Shown here piece after piece: positions 24,259 to 33,995 of a DNA stretch of 64,000 nt. Origin of the DNA: Chitinophagales bacterium. GTDB taxonomy: Bacteria; Bacteroidota; Bacteroidia; Chitinophagales; Chitinophagaceae. The position numbers were made by a program, and so were the translations under genes. Every line of letters starts with the position of its first letter. Position 1 is the stretch's first letter. The stretch lies in assembly GCA_017303835.1 (NCBI GenBank), contig JAFLBI010000001.1, positions 2,294,001 through 2,358,000 of the forward strand, given 5' to 3'. Below the pieces are notes generated by a model. The model made no database searches and was not told the origin of the DNA. It saw only the letters and a program-made list of their open reading frames with translations.

Positions 24259-26088
24259 ATGCTTCGCCCCCTTTTGTTTGTTCTGCTGCTGAGCTGGCTT
24301 TGTGTGCCCGAAATTAGCCAAGCAGCCGAAAGAACCCCTGCTCGGTATACTATCCTCGCTGATAGTAGTGCTGCTCTGTCTCCAGAGCAAGCAGCTTTGC
24401 GTTTACAACAAATTGGCCAAATAGTAGAAGGGGTATATAACCCTGGTTTTACAGAAACCATTTGGTGGGTGTCTTTACAAATGCCTAAAGGCTTCACCAA
24501 TCGCTGGGTACAGATTGCCAACGGGCATATCAATGAAATGGATGTGTATCTGCTTGATCAGTTTAATAAGATCAAAGACCAGTTTCAGTTGGGTGATTTT
24601 TATCCCTTTCCGCAAAGAAAGGTTCAGCATACAGATTTTTGGATTCCGCCAGCAGGCGACAGCATCACCACCATACTCTTGCGAATTGATAAACGCAATG
24701 AATCTTTACAAATCCCTATTTTCTATACAGATGCTGATGGTTTTCAGCAAACCGTTCAACAACAGAATATGGCGAGGGGATTATTCATTGGTTGGTTATT
24801 GCTTCTCCTCATCACCAACTTGTTTTTGGCTATCTCACTGAAAGAAAAACTACACTTGGCTTATATGGCTTACCTGATTGCAGGCGCTTTATGGCTTATG
24901 TCGCAATGGGGTTTAGGCTTTCAATGGCTTTGGCCAAATACCACTTCCTTTCCAAGTGTAGCAAGGCCTTTCTTTGCAGGCTTATCTTTTTTAGCCGGAC
25001 TTGAGCTGATGGTACAGTTTTTCCAGAGCAGCCAACAAAAAGCATCTAAAGCCAATAAATGGATGCGCTTCGCAGAATTCTTACTCATCATACAGCTGGC
25101 CTATATCCTTATCTATGATTACCGTAGTCTGGAGCCGCTGAATAAAATCAGTTATCTACGTGCTGCCAGCATGGTTTGGTTAATTGCCGCTATTACTGCC
25201 TTATGGTATTTGTATCGCATGCTGCGTGAAAAAAGACCGCTTGCCGTATTCTATACTGTTGCGCAAACCATTCTCATAGTTTTTGCAGGTATCAATGTGG
25301 CATTTGAATTTGGGGGCAATGATGGCTGGCAATATTTCTTCAGAGACAATAGCAGCGCCATAGGTTTATTATTCGAAAGCACGGTACTATCTTTTGGTAT
25401 TGCCCAGCGTTACAACTACTACAGAAAGGAAAAAATTGCTGCAGAGAAAGCTTTGGAAATGGAAAAAGCAGAAGCTGCTGTAAAGATTATGCAGATACAG
25501 GAAGACGAAAGACAAAGATTAGCAAGAGAACTGCATGATGGATTAGGCGGTACACTGGCCAGCATAAAAATGGCGGCATCCAGAAAGCTACAAGAATCAC
25601 CGGAAACATCCGGCAACTGGCTGAACACACAGTTGGGCCAGGCCATTGATGAGCTGCGCACCATTTCGCATAATATGCTGCCTCATACCCTGCAGGAGTC
25701 TGGCCTTAAGCTTGCGTTGGATGGTTTGATACAAAGATGGAAAGATGGTGCTGCTTACGAATTGTATTACCACAATAACCTTACGCAAAGATTCAGCGAT
25801 CTTGCTGAAATATCCATCTACAGAATTGTTGCAGAGCTGATGCAAAATATCCATAAGCATGCAAAAGCAAAACAAGTATCTATACAGATTTGGATAGAAA
25901 ATAATTCCTTGATGCTTTCTGTAGAAGATGATGGCATAGGCATACAGACAAACGAATTCTCAGGCATAGGCATGCGTAATATTCGCTATCGAACGGAATA
26001 CTTTGGCGGAAACTTACACACAGATACGAGCGCAAAAGGAACAACCATTATTTTGTCTATTCCTCTTCAAAACATTGCCCCCAAATGA
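24259..26088 (+). CDS. 7TMR-DISM sensor histidine kinase (HisKA_3 type)
   Basis: A 609-residue membrane kinase. After a signal peptide (1-22) comes a periplasmic 7TMR-DISMED2 domain (about 30-165), then seven membrane helices (about 175-385), a short coiled coil rich in Glu and Lys (390-420), a HisKA_3 dimerisation box RLARELHDGLGGTLASIK with phospho-acceptor His426, and a HATPase domain ending GIGMRNIRYRTEYFGGNL. The DISMED2 fold often binds carbohydrate-like ligands, but the signal is unknown. It overlaps its partner response regulator gene by 4 bp, a typical NarL-type two-component pair. Confidence 0.93.
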   Translation: MLRPLLFVLLLSWLCVPEISQAAERTPARYTILADSSAALSPEQAALRLQQIGQIVEGVYNPGFTETIWWVSLQMPKGFTNRWVQIANGHINEMDVYLLDQFNKIKDQFQLGDFYPFPQRKVQHTDFWIPPAGDSITTILLRIDKRNESLQIPIFYTDADGFQQTVQQQNMARGLFIGWLLLLLITNLFLAISLKEKLHLAYMAYLIAGALWLMSQWGLGFQWLWPNTTSFPSVARPFFAGLSFLAGLELMVQFFQSSQQKASKANKWMRFAEFLLIIQLAYILIYDYRSLEPLNKISYLRAASMVWLIAAITALWYLYRMLREKRPLAVFYTVAQTILIVFAGINVAFEFGGNDGWQYFFRDNSSAIGLLFESTVLSFGIAQRYNYYRKEKIAAEKALEMEKAEAAVKIMQIQEDERQRLARELHDGLGGTLASIKMAASRKLQESPETSGNWLNTQLGQAIDELRTISHNMLPHTLQESGLKLALDGLIQRWKDGAAYELYYHNNLTQRFSDLAEISIYRIVAELMQNIHKHAKAKQVSIQIWIENNSLMLSVEDDGIGIQTNEFSGIGMRNIRYRTEYFGGNLHTDTSAKGTTIILSIPLQNIAPK

Positions 26089-26684
26089 ATACCATCATTA
26101 TAGCAGATGACCATAAGATTTTTGCTGAAAGCCTTGCGAATATGTTGCAGGAGCAAAATCGCTTTCAGGTAATCACCATCACACATTCCATTGCAGCTAC
26201 CAAAGTTGCTTTGTTGGAATACAATGCGGATCTACTTTTACTCGACTACCATTTTCCTGATGGAAAGGGTATTGATGTAGCAGGATTTGTTCATGAGGAA
26301 CAATTACCTGTAAAGACAATCATGCTCAGTATGGAAAATGATTTTCCAGTTATGCAGCAAGCTGAACAATTGGGCGTAAATGCCTATCTTATTAAGAATC
26401 TTTCTTCTGCAGAACTAATTGAAGCCATGGAGCAAGTGCTTGCAGGTGAAAAAGTGTTTATGTGGCCCGAGCAAAGAGCCGAACAGCCCGCTGAAGTACA
26501 GTTACTGAGTCCGAGAGAACAGGAGATTGTACAACTGGTAAGACAAGGACTTACCAGTCAGGAAATTGCTGCACAACTCTTTCTCAGTAACTATACTGTT
26601 GAGACACACCGCAGAAACATCTTACGTAAACTGAATATGAAGAATACGGCGATGTTGGTACAATGGGCAGAAAAGTTTCTTTAG
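26085..26684 (+). CDS. LuxR/NarL-family response regulator
   Basis: A 199-residue DNA-binding regulator. The receiver domain (1-120) has the acidic pocket IADDHK near residue 8, phospho-acceptor Asp54 in LLLLDYHFPDG, and Lys in AYLIKNLS near 103. The C-terminal GerE helix-turn-helix LSPREQEIVQLVRQGLTSQEIAAQLFLSNYTVETHRRNI covers about 141-180. The 4-bp overlap with the kinase gene indicates they are partners. Its target genes cannot be told from the window. It converges with a minus-strand lipoprotein gene with a 4-bp overlap of the stops. Confidence 0.95.
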   Translation: MNTIIIADDHKIFAESLANMLQEQNRFQVITITHSIAATKVALLEYNADLLLLDYHFPDGKGIDVAGFVHEEQLPVKTIMLSMENDFPVMQQAEQLGVNAYLIKNLSSAELIEAMEQVLAGEKVFMWPEQRAEQPAEVQLLSPREQEIVQLVRQGLTSQEIAAQLFLSNYTVETHRRNILRKLNMKNTAMLVQWAEKFL

Positions 26685-27073
26685 TTCTTGGTATAAGTAT
26701 TGCCAAAGGTTAGTGAACTGCCACTGCAATTGTATGCCTGATTACCTCCGGTTGGCAATGTACCTTCCTGGCCATTAATTGCAAAGTAAGTATACGTTAG
26801 TCTTAGTGTGCCGTTACCGTTGTCTGTCCAGTTAAATCGGAATGTTCTTGTCCAGCCAAGATTACAATCTCGGTCTGATAGTGAGCCAGTGCCAGATGAA
26901 CCTGAGCCATTTAAGGTAAGATAAGCTGTGTAGCTGCCGCCGCAGATAGAGCGTTTCCAGCTACCAGTAAAACATTTGCCGCTCTCTTCTTCTTTTTCGC
27001 CTAATAATTCGCAGGAAGAAAAACTTGTTACAAGGAGGCAAAGTAAGGCCCCCAGCAATTTTTTTGTTTGCAT
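26681..27073 (-). CDS. Small lipoprotein of unknown function
   Basis: A 130-residue protein. The ATG at 27073 (MQTKKLLGALLCLLVTSFSSCELLG) gives a lipoprotein signal with Cys21; a longer reading from 27148 adds a non-signal segment. After an acidic linker (EKEEESGK) there is a compact Gly/Thr/Ser-rich beta domain with four Cys residues (CFTGSWKRSICGG, RDCNLGW, AYNCSGS) that may form two disulfides. The pattern resembles small lipocalin-like sandwich domains, but I cannot name the family. Confidence 0.75.
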   Translation of the reverse strand: MQTKKLLGALLCLLVTSFSSCELLGEKEEESGKCFTGSWKRSICGGSYTAYLTLNGSGSSGTGSLSDRDCNLGWTRTFRFNWTDNGNGTLRLTYTYFAINGQEGTLPTGGNQAYNCSGSSLTFGNTYTKN

Positions 27074-27156
27074 GTCAGTTGATTTTGGTGATGATGGGGG
27101 GAACAATACAAACCTACACTGGCTGTAGCAAAGCAGCAATACCAACAAACAGGTAA

Positions 27157-27471
27157 TTATTCCTTAAGTCTTCTGGGCGGAATGATTTCATTCAAACGAA
27201 TGATGAGTAATGGCGTAACAAAAAAGATGGAGATGGATGTAGCAAAAGGTTGTATTGCATACCAGTTAAACCACGCAAAAACATAATGCAAAACTATACC
27301 AGTTGAACCCATCAGCACTAGCATATTGCGCAGCATGCTGGTTAGCTTATTTACATCAATCTTTTGACGTTTAGCTTCTGGCAGTTGTTTATACCCTGCA
27401 ATCAGATTGGGCCATTGCTTTACTGCAAAACCAAGTAAAATGAGGAATACGCCAATGATCCACGCAACCAT
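27157..27471 (-). CDS. Small membrane protein, DUF3784-like
   Basis: A 104-residue protein with three hydrophobic segments (about 2-20, 48-67 and 72-92) and a cytosolic loop LIAGYKQLPEAKRQKIDVNKL between the first two. The loop closely resembles the conserved core of DUF3784 membrane proteins, which often accompany other membrane genes in Gram-positive and Bacteroidota genomes. Function unknown. It begins 5 bp after the previous minus-strand gene and may be at the end of the complex I transcript. Confidence 0.72.
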   Translation of the reverse strand: MVAWIIGVFLILLGFAVKQWPNLIAGYKQLPEAKRQKIDVNKLTSMLRNMLVLMGSTGIVLHYVFAWFNWYAIQPFATSISIFFVTPLLIIRLNEIIPPRRLKE

Positions 27472-27476
27472 GCTAA

Positions 27477-27839
27477 TTATTTCGCTGCAAGATAATACGG
27501 TGTTGTATCATCATTTACGGGTGTTTCCTGATTCCAGTAAGACCAGGTAACAAAATTTCCATTACCATCTTTCAGCAGTCTGCCAAATATGGCGTTGATG
27601 GTATTGAATGTATAGTCCGTAACACCAATAGTGAAGCTGCTAGGCGCTGGTGGTATTTCTCCTTCAGCTGGTGCGGGTGCTCCTTTTGGTGGTGGCGATG
27701 GAGCAATCATCACTTCATAACCATTCAACTCCAGCAAAGCACGGAGAAATGTGCAACGTGCTTCAGATGCATTACGCTCTACAATGCCACATTTCACACC
27801 GTTCAATTCTTCAAATTCATGGTTCTTGTTGATGGCCAT
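27477..27839 (-). CDS. Small protein downstream of nuoN, function unknown
   Basis: A 120-residue cytosolic protein; ATG at 27839 (MAINKNHEFEEL) is preferred over an in-frame codon three residues earlier. It has two parts, an N-terminal alpha/beta region ending NGYEVMIAP and a C-terminal region FTIGVTDYTFNTINAIFGRLL, joined by a Pro/Ala-rich linker (PSPPPKGAPAPAEG). It starts 9 bp after the nuoN stop and is probably co-transcribed with complex I. I do not recognise a named family. A link to complex I assembly is only suggested by position. Confidence 0.7.
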   Translation of the reverse strand: MAINKNHEFEELNGVKCGIVERNASEARCTFLRALLELNGYEVMIAPSPPPKGAPAPAEGEIPPAPSSFTIGVTDYTFNTINAIFGRLLKDGNGNFVTWSYWNQETPVNDDTTPYYLAAK

Positions 27840-27848
27840 ACAAAACAA

Positions 27849-29249
27849 TTATCGGTTCAGCATTGCGATATAATCATAAATCCAACCTGCAATACCTGTA
27901 ATTAAAATACCCGCTACACAGAGATACAATCCCAACTTCACGGTTACAGGTATGGTTATTGTTGGTTGGGCTGTTTCTGTATTAAACATATTTCTTACCA
28001 CACGTAAATAGTAATACAAAGACACCATCATATTCAGTGCAGCAATAATCACCAACCAGAAATCTGCTCTTACTGCACCGGCAGTCAGTAAGAAAAACTT
28101 ACCAAAGAATCCCGCCGTAGGCGGAATACCCGCTAATGAAAATAATGCCAATGCCATCACCCAAGTGAGCAATTTATTCTTGGTATAGAGCCCCTTGTAA
28201 TCGCTGATTTGTTCTGAGCCTGTTTGCGCAGCAATGACTGCGGCCACACCAAATGCAGCAATATTTGAAAAGACATAGATCAGTACAAAATAAATCACAG
28301 AAGCAAGTCCTGCGGGGCTATTCGCGCTGATACCAATCAACACAAAACCCACTTGCGCAATAGAAGAGAAAGCCAGCATACGCTTGATATTGTCCTGCCG
28401 AATGGCGAAGAGATTACCAATGATGATGGTGATTAACCCAATAATTACAAGTAGTTGATACCATGTTTCAAACATGGGTTGGAATGCACGATAGAATGTG
28501 CTGGTGAGCACAAAAGCTACTGCGCCCTTTGATACCACAGATAAAAATGCGGTCACTGGCATGGGTGAACCTTCGTACACATCGGCTGTCCATAAATGAA
28601 AAGGCACAGCAGACAGTTTGAATGCAAAAGCAGCGAAGATCATCACAAGCGATAATAACTGTAGTCCATTATCCGCTTTTAGTGCTTGAGGCAAGGCTTC
28701 AAAGCCGATGGTTCCTGTTGCTCCATAGAGCAAAGAAATACCCATGAGCAATATGCCAGATGAAAGTGCTGAAGACAATATCATCTTCATTGCAGCTTCA
28801 GAAGAACGTTTCTTATCCAAATCAAAATTTGCCATGGCTGCAACAGGAATCGTAGCAAGCTCTAAAGAGAGATATAACATTAAGAAATTACCAGCCGAAA
28901 TCATGGTCTGCATACCCAACAAAGCGCTTAGCATCAATACCAGAAACTCTGGTAAGTGTTCCTGCTTTTCCAACCATTGATGGTTGACCAATACCAATAA
29001 ATAGACACCTGCAATTAAAATGGCTTTTTCAAAACCAAACAGCTGTGAGGTTTGAAACATATTGCCGAATAAGAAACCATTGCCATTCCACCCAAACGCA
29101 AGTGCCAGATTCACCAACAATAGTAACTGCGTGATTTGTAACAGGCTACCATTACGCATGCCCTTACCTAATTTGATCAGCAGTAAAACCACGATGATCA
29201 ATGTGGTAAATAGTTCTGATTTCAATCCTATGATCCAGTCGTAATTCAT
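27849..29249 (-). CDS. nuoN: NADH-quinone oxidoreductase subunit N
   Basis: A 466-residue antiporter-like membrane subunit of complex I, with about 13-14 helices. Key elements are the helix with AMANFDLDKKRSSEAAMKMILSSALSSG, where Glu and Lys form part of the proton path, and FKLSAVPFHLWTADVYEGSP, a hallmark of the NuoL/M/N family. It moves one of the protons pumped per reaction. It is the last nuo gene; its start overlaps the nuoM stop by 4 bp. Confidence 0.95.
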   Translation of the reverse strand: MNYDWIIGLKSELFTTLIIVVLLLIKLGKGMRNGSLLQITQLLLLVNLALAFGWNGNGFLFGNMFQTSQLFGFEKAILIAGVYLLVLVNHQWLEKQEHLPEFLVLMLSALLGMQTMISAGNFLMLYLSLELATIPVAAMANFDLDKKRSSEAAMKMILSSALSSGILLMGISLLYGATGTIGFEALPQALKADNGLQLLSLVMIFAAFAFKLSAVPFHLWTADVYEGSPMPVTAFLSVVSKGAVAFVLTSTFYRAFQPMFETWYQLLVIIGLITIIIGNLFAIRQDNIKRMLAFSSIAQVGFVLIGISANSPAGLASVIYFVLIYVFSNIAAFGVAAVIAAQTGSEQISDYKGLYTKNKLLTWVMALALFSLAGIPPTAGFFGKFFLLTAGAVRADFWLVIIAALNMMVSLYYYLRVVRNMFNTETAQPTITIPVTVKLGLYLCVAGILITGIAGWIYDYIAMLNR

Positions 29250-30730
29250 TTGGCAGCCAGTTTATCCATGATGAATTGAGTAGATGGCTGAATCAATTCA
29301 TTCAACCATTGTGGTGCTATGCCCATGGCCAGCATACCTGCAATCAAGACCACCGCAGCCATTTTCTCATACCATGCCACATCCTGTAGAGATGCAAAGT
29401 TTTCTTTTATAGGACCCATCGCCACCTGACCAATCGCACGAAGAATATAGACTGCAGTAACCACTATCGACATACAGGCAATCACTGTTGCGGCACGATG
29501 ATAGACATCCTGATGCTCCCATCCACCCACAAAGACCGTCATCTCTGCCACAAAACCACTGAGACCGGGCAATCCAAGTGAAGCAAGTCCAGCGATGAAC
29601 AAAGCTGTTACAGCAAAAGGCATCACTTTTAATAAACCACCCATTTCAGCAATGGTACGTGTATGTGTTCTTTCGTAAATCATGCCAATCACAGCGAAGA
29701 AAAGGGCTGTCATCAAACCATGTGACACCATTTGTAAGACTGCACCATTGAATGCAGTTTTCGTGAGCATGCCAATACCGAGTAACACAAACCCACAGTG
29801 ACTAATGGATGAATATGCATTCATATACTTGAGATCTTTCTGCATGAGCGTAGCAAAAGCACCATACAGAATGGCAATAGCAGAAAGTGCAATCACCAGA
29901 TCAGCATAAACCTTAGCGCCTTCTGGCAATAAGAGTGTAGCTACTTTCAAACAACCATAACCACCTAGTTTCATAGAAATACCTGCGAGAAACATCGAAC
30001 CCGCTGTTGGTGCAGAAGAGTGACCATCAGGCACCCAGGTGTGAAATGGAAACAATGCAGAGAACACACCAAATCCACCAAACAATAAGGGATAGATAAT
30101 CTTCTGTGAACCTGCACCCAATTGTTGGTTAGCCAATTGCAGGATATCAAAACTGCGCTGATCGGCAGGCGTTGCGTAGAAAATACCGAGTATGCCTACA
30201 AAGATGAGTGCAGAGCCGCCCATCAACATCAAAGCCAGTTTATTGGCGCTATAGTTTTTATTACCTGAACCCCAAACTGCAATGAGCAGGTATTTAGGAA
30301 TCACGGCTATTTCTAAGAAGAAGAATAAAAGCAACAGGTCTTGCGACATGAAAAAGCCATACGCACCAAATGACAAGAGTAATAGCAAGAAATAATACTC
30401 TTTTACCATGCGCTGTACGTTCCATGAAACCAATACACCCGCCAGTACCACAAAAGCTGTGAGCAACATCATGGCAATCGACATACCATCCACGCCAATA
30501 TGGAAATGAATATTCCACACACTAAACCAAGCATAGTTTTGCTCAAAGAAAGCAGCCATCGCATATCCCATCGCGCGTTGTTGCTGATAGGCAATGAATA
30601 ACCAAACCACCATCCCCAATTGCAGCAATGCACCATAGAGTGCTGTGCGCCTGATCCAGTCGGGCGAACGCATCACCAACAGCAGCAGTGCTGTTAGTAA
30701 TGGAATGCCTAATATGTAGAGTAAGTTCAT
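29246..30730 (-). CDS. nuoM: NADH-quinone oxidoreductase subunit M
   Basis: A 494-residue antiporter-like complex I membrane subunit with about 14 helices. Family features visible include GVDGMSIAMMLLTAFV near the N-terminus, FFLEIAVIPKYLLIAVWG with the conserved Glu, and FPFHTWVPDGHSSAPTAGSMFLAG. It forms one proton channel of the membrane arm. Tight spacing (10 bp after nuoL, 4-bp overlap with nuoN) shows it is within the operon. Confidence 0.95.
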   Translation of the reverse strand: MNLLYILGIPLLTALLLLVMRSPDWIRRTALYGALLQLGMVVWLFIAYQQQRAMGYAMAAFFEQNYAWFSVWNIHFHIGVDGMSIAMMLLTAFVVLAGVLVSWNVQRMVKEYYFLLLLLSFGAYGFFMSQDLLLLFFFLEIAVIPKYLLIAVWGSGNKNYSANKLALMLMGGSALIFVGILGIFYATPADQRSFDILQLANQQLGAGSQKIIYPLLFGGFGVFSALFPFHTWVPDGHSSAPTAGSMFLAGISMKLGGYGCLKVATLLLPEGAKVYADLVIALSAIAILYGAFATLMQKDLKYMNAYSSISHCGFVLLGIGMLTKTAFNGAVLQMVSHGLMTALFFAVIGMIYERTHTRTIAEMGGLLKVMPFAVTALFIAGLASLGLPGLSGFVAEMTVFVGGWEHQDVYHRAATVIACMSIVVTAVYILRAIGQVAMGPIKENFASLQDVAWYEKMAAVVLIAGMLAMGIAPQWLNELIQPSTQFIMDKLAAK

Positions 30731-30740
30731 GTTCTTGCTT

Positions 30741-32660
30741 TTACCAGATATATAATACCAAAACAGCCAGCGCCACTACACCACCTAAGAAATACAATCC
30801 GTAATCCTGCACCTTACCCGATTGCCAGGTTTTGATATTGCTAGAAATTTTTTGTGTGATGGATGCTGAACCATTCACTGCTGCATTGATGATGTGTTGA
30901 TCAATCCATGCTGCGGGTTTAGCAATCAGAGCAAATACAACAGATTTGGTCAGGAAGAGATACAACTCATCGATATACAATTTGTGGTATACCGCTTGAA
31001 ACAAGCCACCCAAACTGTTTTGAATACTTGCAGGCTTGGCATTCTCCTTGCCATACAACCATGCGGCTATCAAGATACCCAACACACCCAGCGCTACCGG
31101 CGCAATAGAGAAGCTGAGGTGCAATTCACTGTGTAATGCTTTGCCATCGCTACTCACCAATTCACCGAAGGGAATCAACCCCGCAAATGCAGCACCACCT
31201 GCCAACAGTACCAATGGTAACCACATGATCGCACTTGCTTCATGTGCATGACCAGTATGTGGTTTGTTCCAGAAGATGCGGAAATACAAACGGAACATAT
31301 AAAAAGCAGTAAGACCAGAAGTGATCAAAGCAATCCAATAAATCGGTGTATTGTTTTGATAAGCGGCTAACAAGATTTCTTCTTTGCTGAAGAAGCCGGA
31401 TAGTGGTGGTACACCAGCAATTGCCAAACAAGCAATCAAGAAACTAATGTGCGTGATGGGCATTTGCTTTCTGAGTCCGCCCATATCATGCATTTCATTG
31501 CTATGTACTGCGTGAATCACTGCACCCGCACCCAAGAACAACAATGCTTTGAACAATGCGTGTGTGAAGAGATGGAACATAGAAGCCGTGAAACCCAATC
31601 CGGCTTCACCGCCATAACCTGATACACCCAAGGCAAACATCATGTAACCAATCTGGCTCATCGTAGAGTATGCCAATACTCTTTTGATATCTGTTTGTGT
31701 ACAAGCGATGAGTGCTGCAATCACCGCAGAGATAGCACCCACCCATCCAATAGCTGCTAATAATTCAGGTGCACTGATGGCATAGATGGGAAACAATCTT
31801 GCTACTAAGTAAACACCCGCTACCACCATCGTTGCCGCGTGGATCAAAGCCGATACCGGTGTGGGACCTTCCATCGCATCGGGCAACCAAATATGCAATG
31901 GGAATAATGCGCTTTTACCTGCACCGCCGATGAATACAAGCGATAAGCCCCAGGTTAAAGCAGATACGCCTAAGAAGCTTGCTTTGTTAACTGCATCCAG
32001 TGCTGGTGTATGTGGGGTGGTTAGTTGTTGTATCAATGTTTGGAAATCTAAAGAACCGCCATAATAACTCAAGACCAGAATACCAATTAGAAAACCCAAA
32101 TCCGCAAATCGTGTAACGATGAAGGCTTTTTTAGAAGCCGCAACCGCAGAGGGTTTATCATAGTAATAACCAATCAATAGAAAAGAGGATACACCTACCA
32201 GCTCCCAGAAGAAATAGGTTTGAAAAATATTGGTAGCCAGCACCAGTCCCAACATGGAAAAAGTAAAGAGTTGCAGATAAGCAAAATAGGTAGCGAAACG
32301 TTTTTCACCATGCATATAACTATTGCTATAGATATGCACCATCAAGCTAATTAAGGTAACTACCACCAACATCATTACAGAAATAGGATCTAATAACAAA
32401 CCCATCTGAATGGACAGTTGATTATTAAAGCGCAACCATTCAATGTTCAATGGAATGATTGTTTGGTAAACATCATTCACCCGACCGTTGGCAAAAAAAT
32501 AGGTCCAAGCAGCACCGCCCGCCAGAACTGCTGAAACGAGGATCAACGCTGTAGCGAGTATTCCTGCAAAAGGTTTGAGTTGTTTGCCAAAGAGGCCCAG
32601 CAAAACAAAGCCAAGCAATGGCAGTAAAGGAATCAGGGCTATATTGGTTGCACTCAGCAT
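30741..32660 (-). CDS. nuoL: NADH-quinone oxidoreductase subunit L
   Basis: A 639-residue distal membrane subunit of complex I with about 16 helices. The Glu in FFWELVGVSSFLLIGYYY and the Lys-rich channel segment GAGKSALFPLHIWLPDAMEGPTPVSALIHAATMV identify NuoL. The C-terminal part has the long amphipathic region that runs along the membrane arm and an anchoring final helix. Length is normal. It is 9 bp after nuoK and 10 bp before nuoM. Confidence 0.95.
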   Translation of the reverse strand: MLSATNIALIPLLPLLGFVLLGLFGKQLKPFAGILATALILVSAVLAGGAAWTYFFANGRVNDVYQTIIPLNIEWLRFNNQLSIQMGLLLDPISVMMLVVVTLISLMVHIYSNSYMHGEKRFATYFAYLQLFTFSMLGLVLATNIFQTYFFWELVGVSSFLLIGYYYDKPSAVAASKKAFIVTRFADLGFLIGILVLSYYGGSLDFQTLIQQLTTPHTPALDAVNKASFLGVSALTWGLSLVFIGGAGKSALFPLHIWLPDAMEGPTPVSALIHAATMVVAGVYLVARLFPIYAISAPELLAAIGWVGAISAVIAALIACTQTDIKRVLAYSTMSQIGYMMFALGVSGYGGEAGLGFTASMFHLFTHALFKALLFLGAGAVIHAVHSNEMHDMGGLRKQMPITHISFLIACLAIAGVPPLSGFFSKEEILLAAYQNNTPIYWIALITSGLTAFYMFRLYFRIFWNKPHTGHAHEASAIMWLPLVLLAGGAAFAGLIPFGELVSSDGKALHSELHLSFSIAPVALGVLGILIAAWLYGKENAKPASIQNSLGGLFQAVYHKLYIDELYLFLTKSVVFALIAKPAAWIDQHIINAAVNGSASITQKISSNIKTWQSGKVQDYGLYFLGGVVALAVLVLYIW

Positions 32661-32669
32661 AGGGTTTAT

Positions 32670-32978
32670 TTAATACTTCAGCTCTTCGGCGGTGTCTACC
32701 AGAATGGAGCGGTGTGTTTTATATAAGTTGATGATGATGGCAATGGCCACAGCTGCTTCAGCTGCTGCAATCGCAATCACAAAAACCGTGAAGAAAACAC
32801 CATCCATTCCCGAAGGCCAGACATACTTATGAAAAGCAATGAAGTTTAGGTTTACGCTATTCAGTACGAGCTCTACACTCATCAACATGGTGATGAGGTT
32901 TCTTCTAGTAAGAAATCCATAAATACCCAAGAAGAACAAAGCTGTACTGATGAATAATATGTGTTCGAGTCCGATCAT
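32670..32978 (-). CDS. nuoK: NADH-quinone oxidoreductase subunit K
   Basis: A 102-residue membrane subunit with three helices. The pattern MSVELVLNSVNLNFIAF holds the conserved first Glu of the half-channel, and FFTVFVIAIAAAEAAVAIAIIINLYK holds the second. It links the quinone site to the antiporter subunits. Starts 1 bp after the nuoJ stop. Confidence 0.95.
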   Translation of the reverse strand: MIGLEHILFISTALFFLGIYGFLTRRNLITMLMSVELVLNSVNLNFIAFHKYVWPSGMDGVFFTVFVIAIAAAEAAVAIAIIINLYKTHRSILVDTAEELKY

Positions 32979-32979
32979 G

Positions 32980-33510
32980 TTATGATTCTATTGCAGATGA
33001 TTCATTACTTGGTTTGCGCATCGCAATTACAATACAGCCAATCATGGCTGCTAGCAACAACACACTCACCAATTCAAATGGAAAAGCCATGCCACCTTCG
33101 CCGGTGCTTAGCATCAATCGACCAATACGGTCTACCTCTGCCGTGCCCGTTTGTGTAACTTCTGTGAAACCATATTGTAGTACTTGTACCAACACCAATG
33201 CAAACCCACAGAATGCTGCTAATGCGGCAAACAGTTGTTGCGTCCACTTTGGTTTAGGTAAATCCTCACCCGCTTGCTGTGTTAGAAAAATGGAGAAGAT
33301 AATTAAGACCACAATACCACCTACATATACCACAATTTGTACTGCAGCAATGAATGCATAATCCAGCCAGAAATAAATACCGGCAATGCCAATCAGTGAA
33401 AACAACAAATAAATAGCCGAGCGAAATATCTGTCTGCTGGTAACCGCCAACAAAGCACTACCCAGTGTCATTGCGGCTAACAAATAAAATATGATGGTTG
33501 CTGCATCCAT
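32980..33510 (-). CDS. nuoJ: NADH-quinone oxidoreductase subunit J
   Basis: A 176-residue membrane subunit with five helices. Visible family pattern: the conserved segment FIAAVQIVVYVGGIVVLIIFSIFL near residues 53-76, including the pi-bulge helix that rearranges in turnover. The C-terminus is hydrophilic. Its start codon overlaps the nuoI stop by one base. Confidence 0.94.
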   Translation of the reverse strand: MDAATIIFYLLAAMTLGSALLAVTSRQIFRSAIYLLFSLIGIAGIYFWLDYAFIAAVQIVVYVGGIVVLIIFSIFLTQQAGEDLPKPKWTQQLFAALAAFCGFALVLVQVLQYGFTEVTQTGTAEVDRIGRLMLSTGEGGMAFPFELVSVLLLAAMIGCIVIAMRKPSNESSAIES

Positions 33511-33986
33511 TATTCTACACCTTCCATGATTTTAGAGCCGGGGTTATTCAATACTTTGGTTAGCTGATTACGATCGAACACGCTATGCTCAAATGTCTGC
33601 GCCATTTTAATCGCATCAGAGGGACAAGCTTCCACGCATAGATTACACATGGTGCAGAGCTCCAGGTGATAGACCAGTTTATCAATCGCTTTTTTCTTTT
33701 TGCCTTCCGGCGTTACATCAAACTTGGTGATGACTTTGATGGTTCCATTGGGACAAGCCAGTTCGCAAGCTGTACAACCTGTACAACGATGTTCATTGTG
33801 CTCATTGTGCGGCATCACTACTTCACCCTTGAATCGTTCGGGCAATTCCAGCGTATCTCTGTTATCCGGATATTGCTGGGTAATGATTTCTTTATGATGG
33901 GTGAAATAATAACCCGTCATGCGCATACCGGTTACCAGCGACTTCAATCCGCCTGCGATATTCCTGATGTACTCTTTTAAGAACAT
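33510..33986 (-). CDS. nuoI: NADH-quinone oxidoreductase subunit I (2 x 4Fe-4S)
   Basis: A 158-residue iron-sulfur subunit of the complex I connecting arm. Two ferredoxin-type motifs are complete: CTGCTACELACP (near residues 68-79) and CTMCNLCVEACP (near 112-123), which bind clusters N6a and N6b. In complexes that lack NuoEFG these clusters are near the likely electron entry point, so ferredoxin could dock close to this subunit. Gap of 9 bp to nuoH. Confidence 0.95.
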   Translation of the reverse strand: MFLKEYIRNIAGGLKSLVTGMRMTGYYFTHHKEIITQQYPDNRDTLELPERFKGEVVMPHNEHNEHRCTGCTACELACPNGTIKVITKFDVTPEGKKKKAIDKLVYHLELCTMCNLCVEACPSDAIKMAQTFEHSVFDRNQLTKVLNNPGSKIMEGVE

Positions 33987-33995
33987 AGTCTGCGT

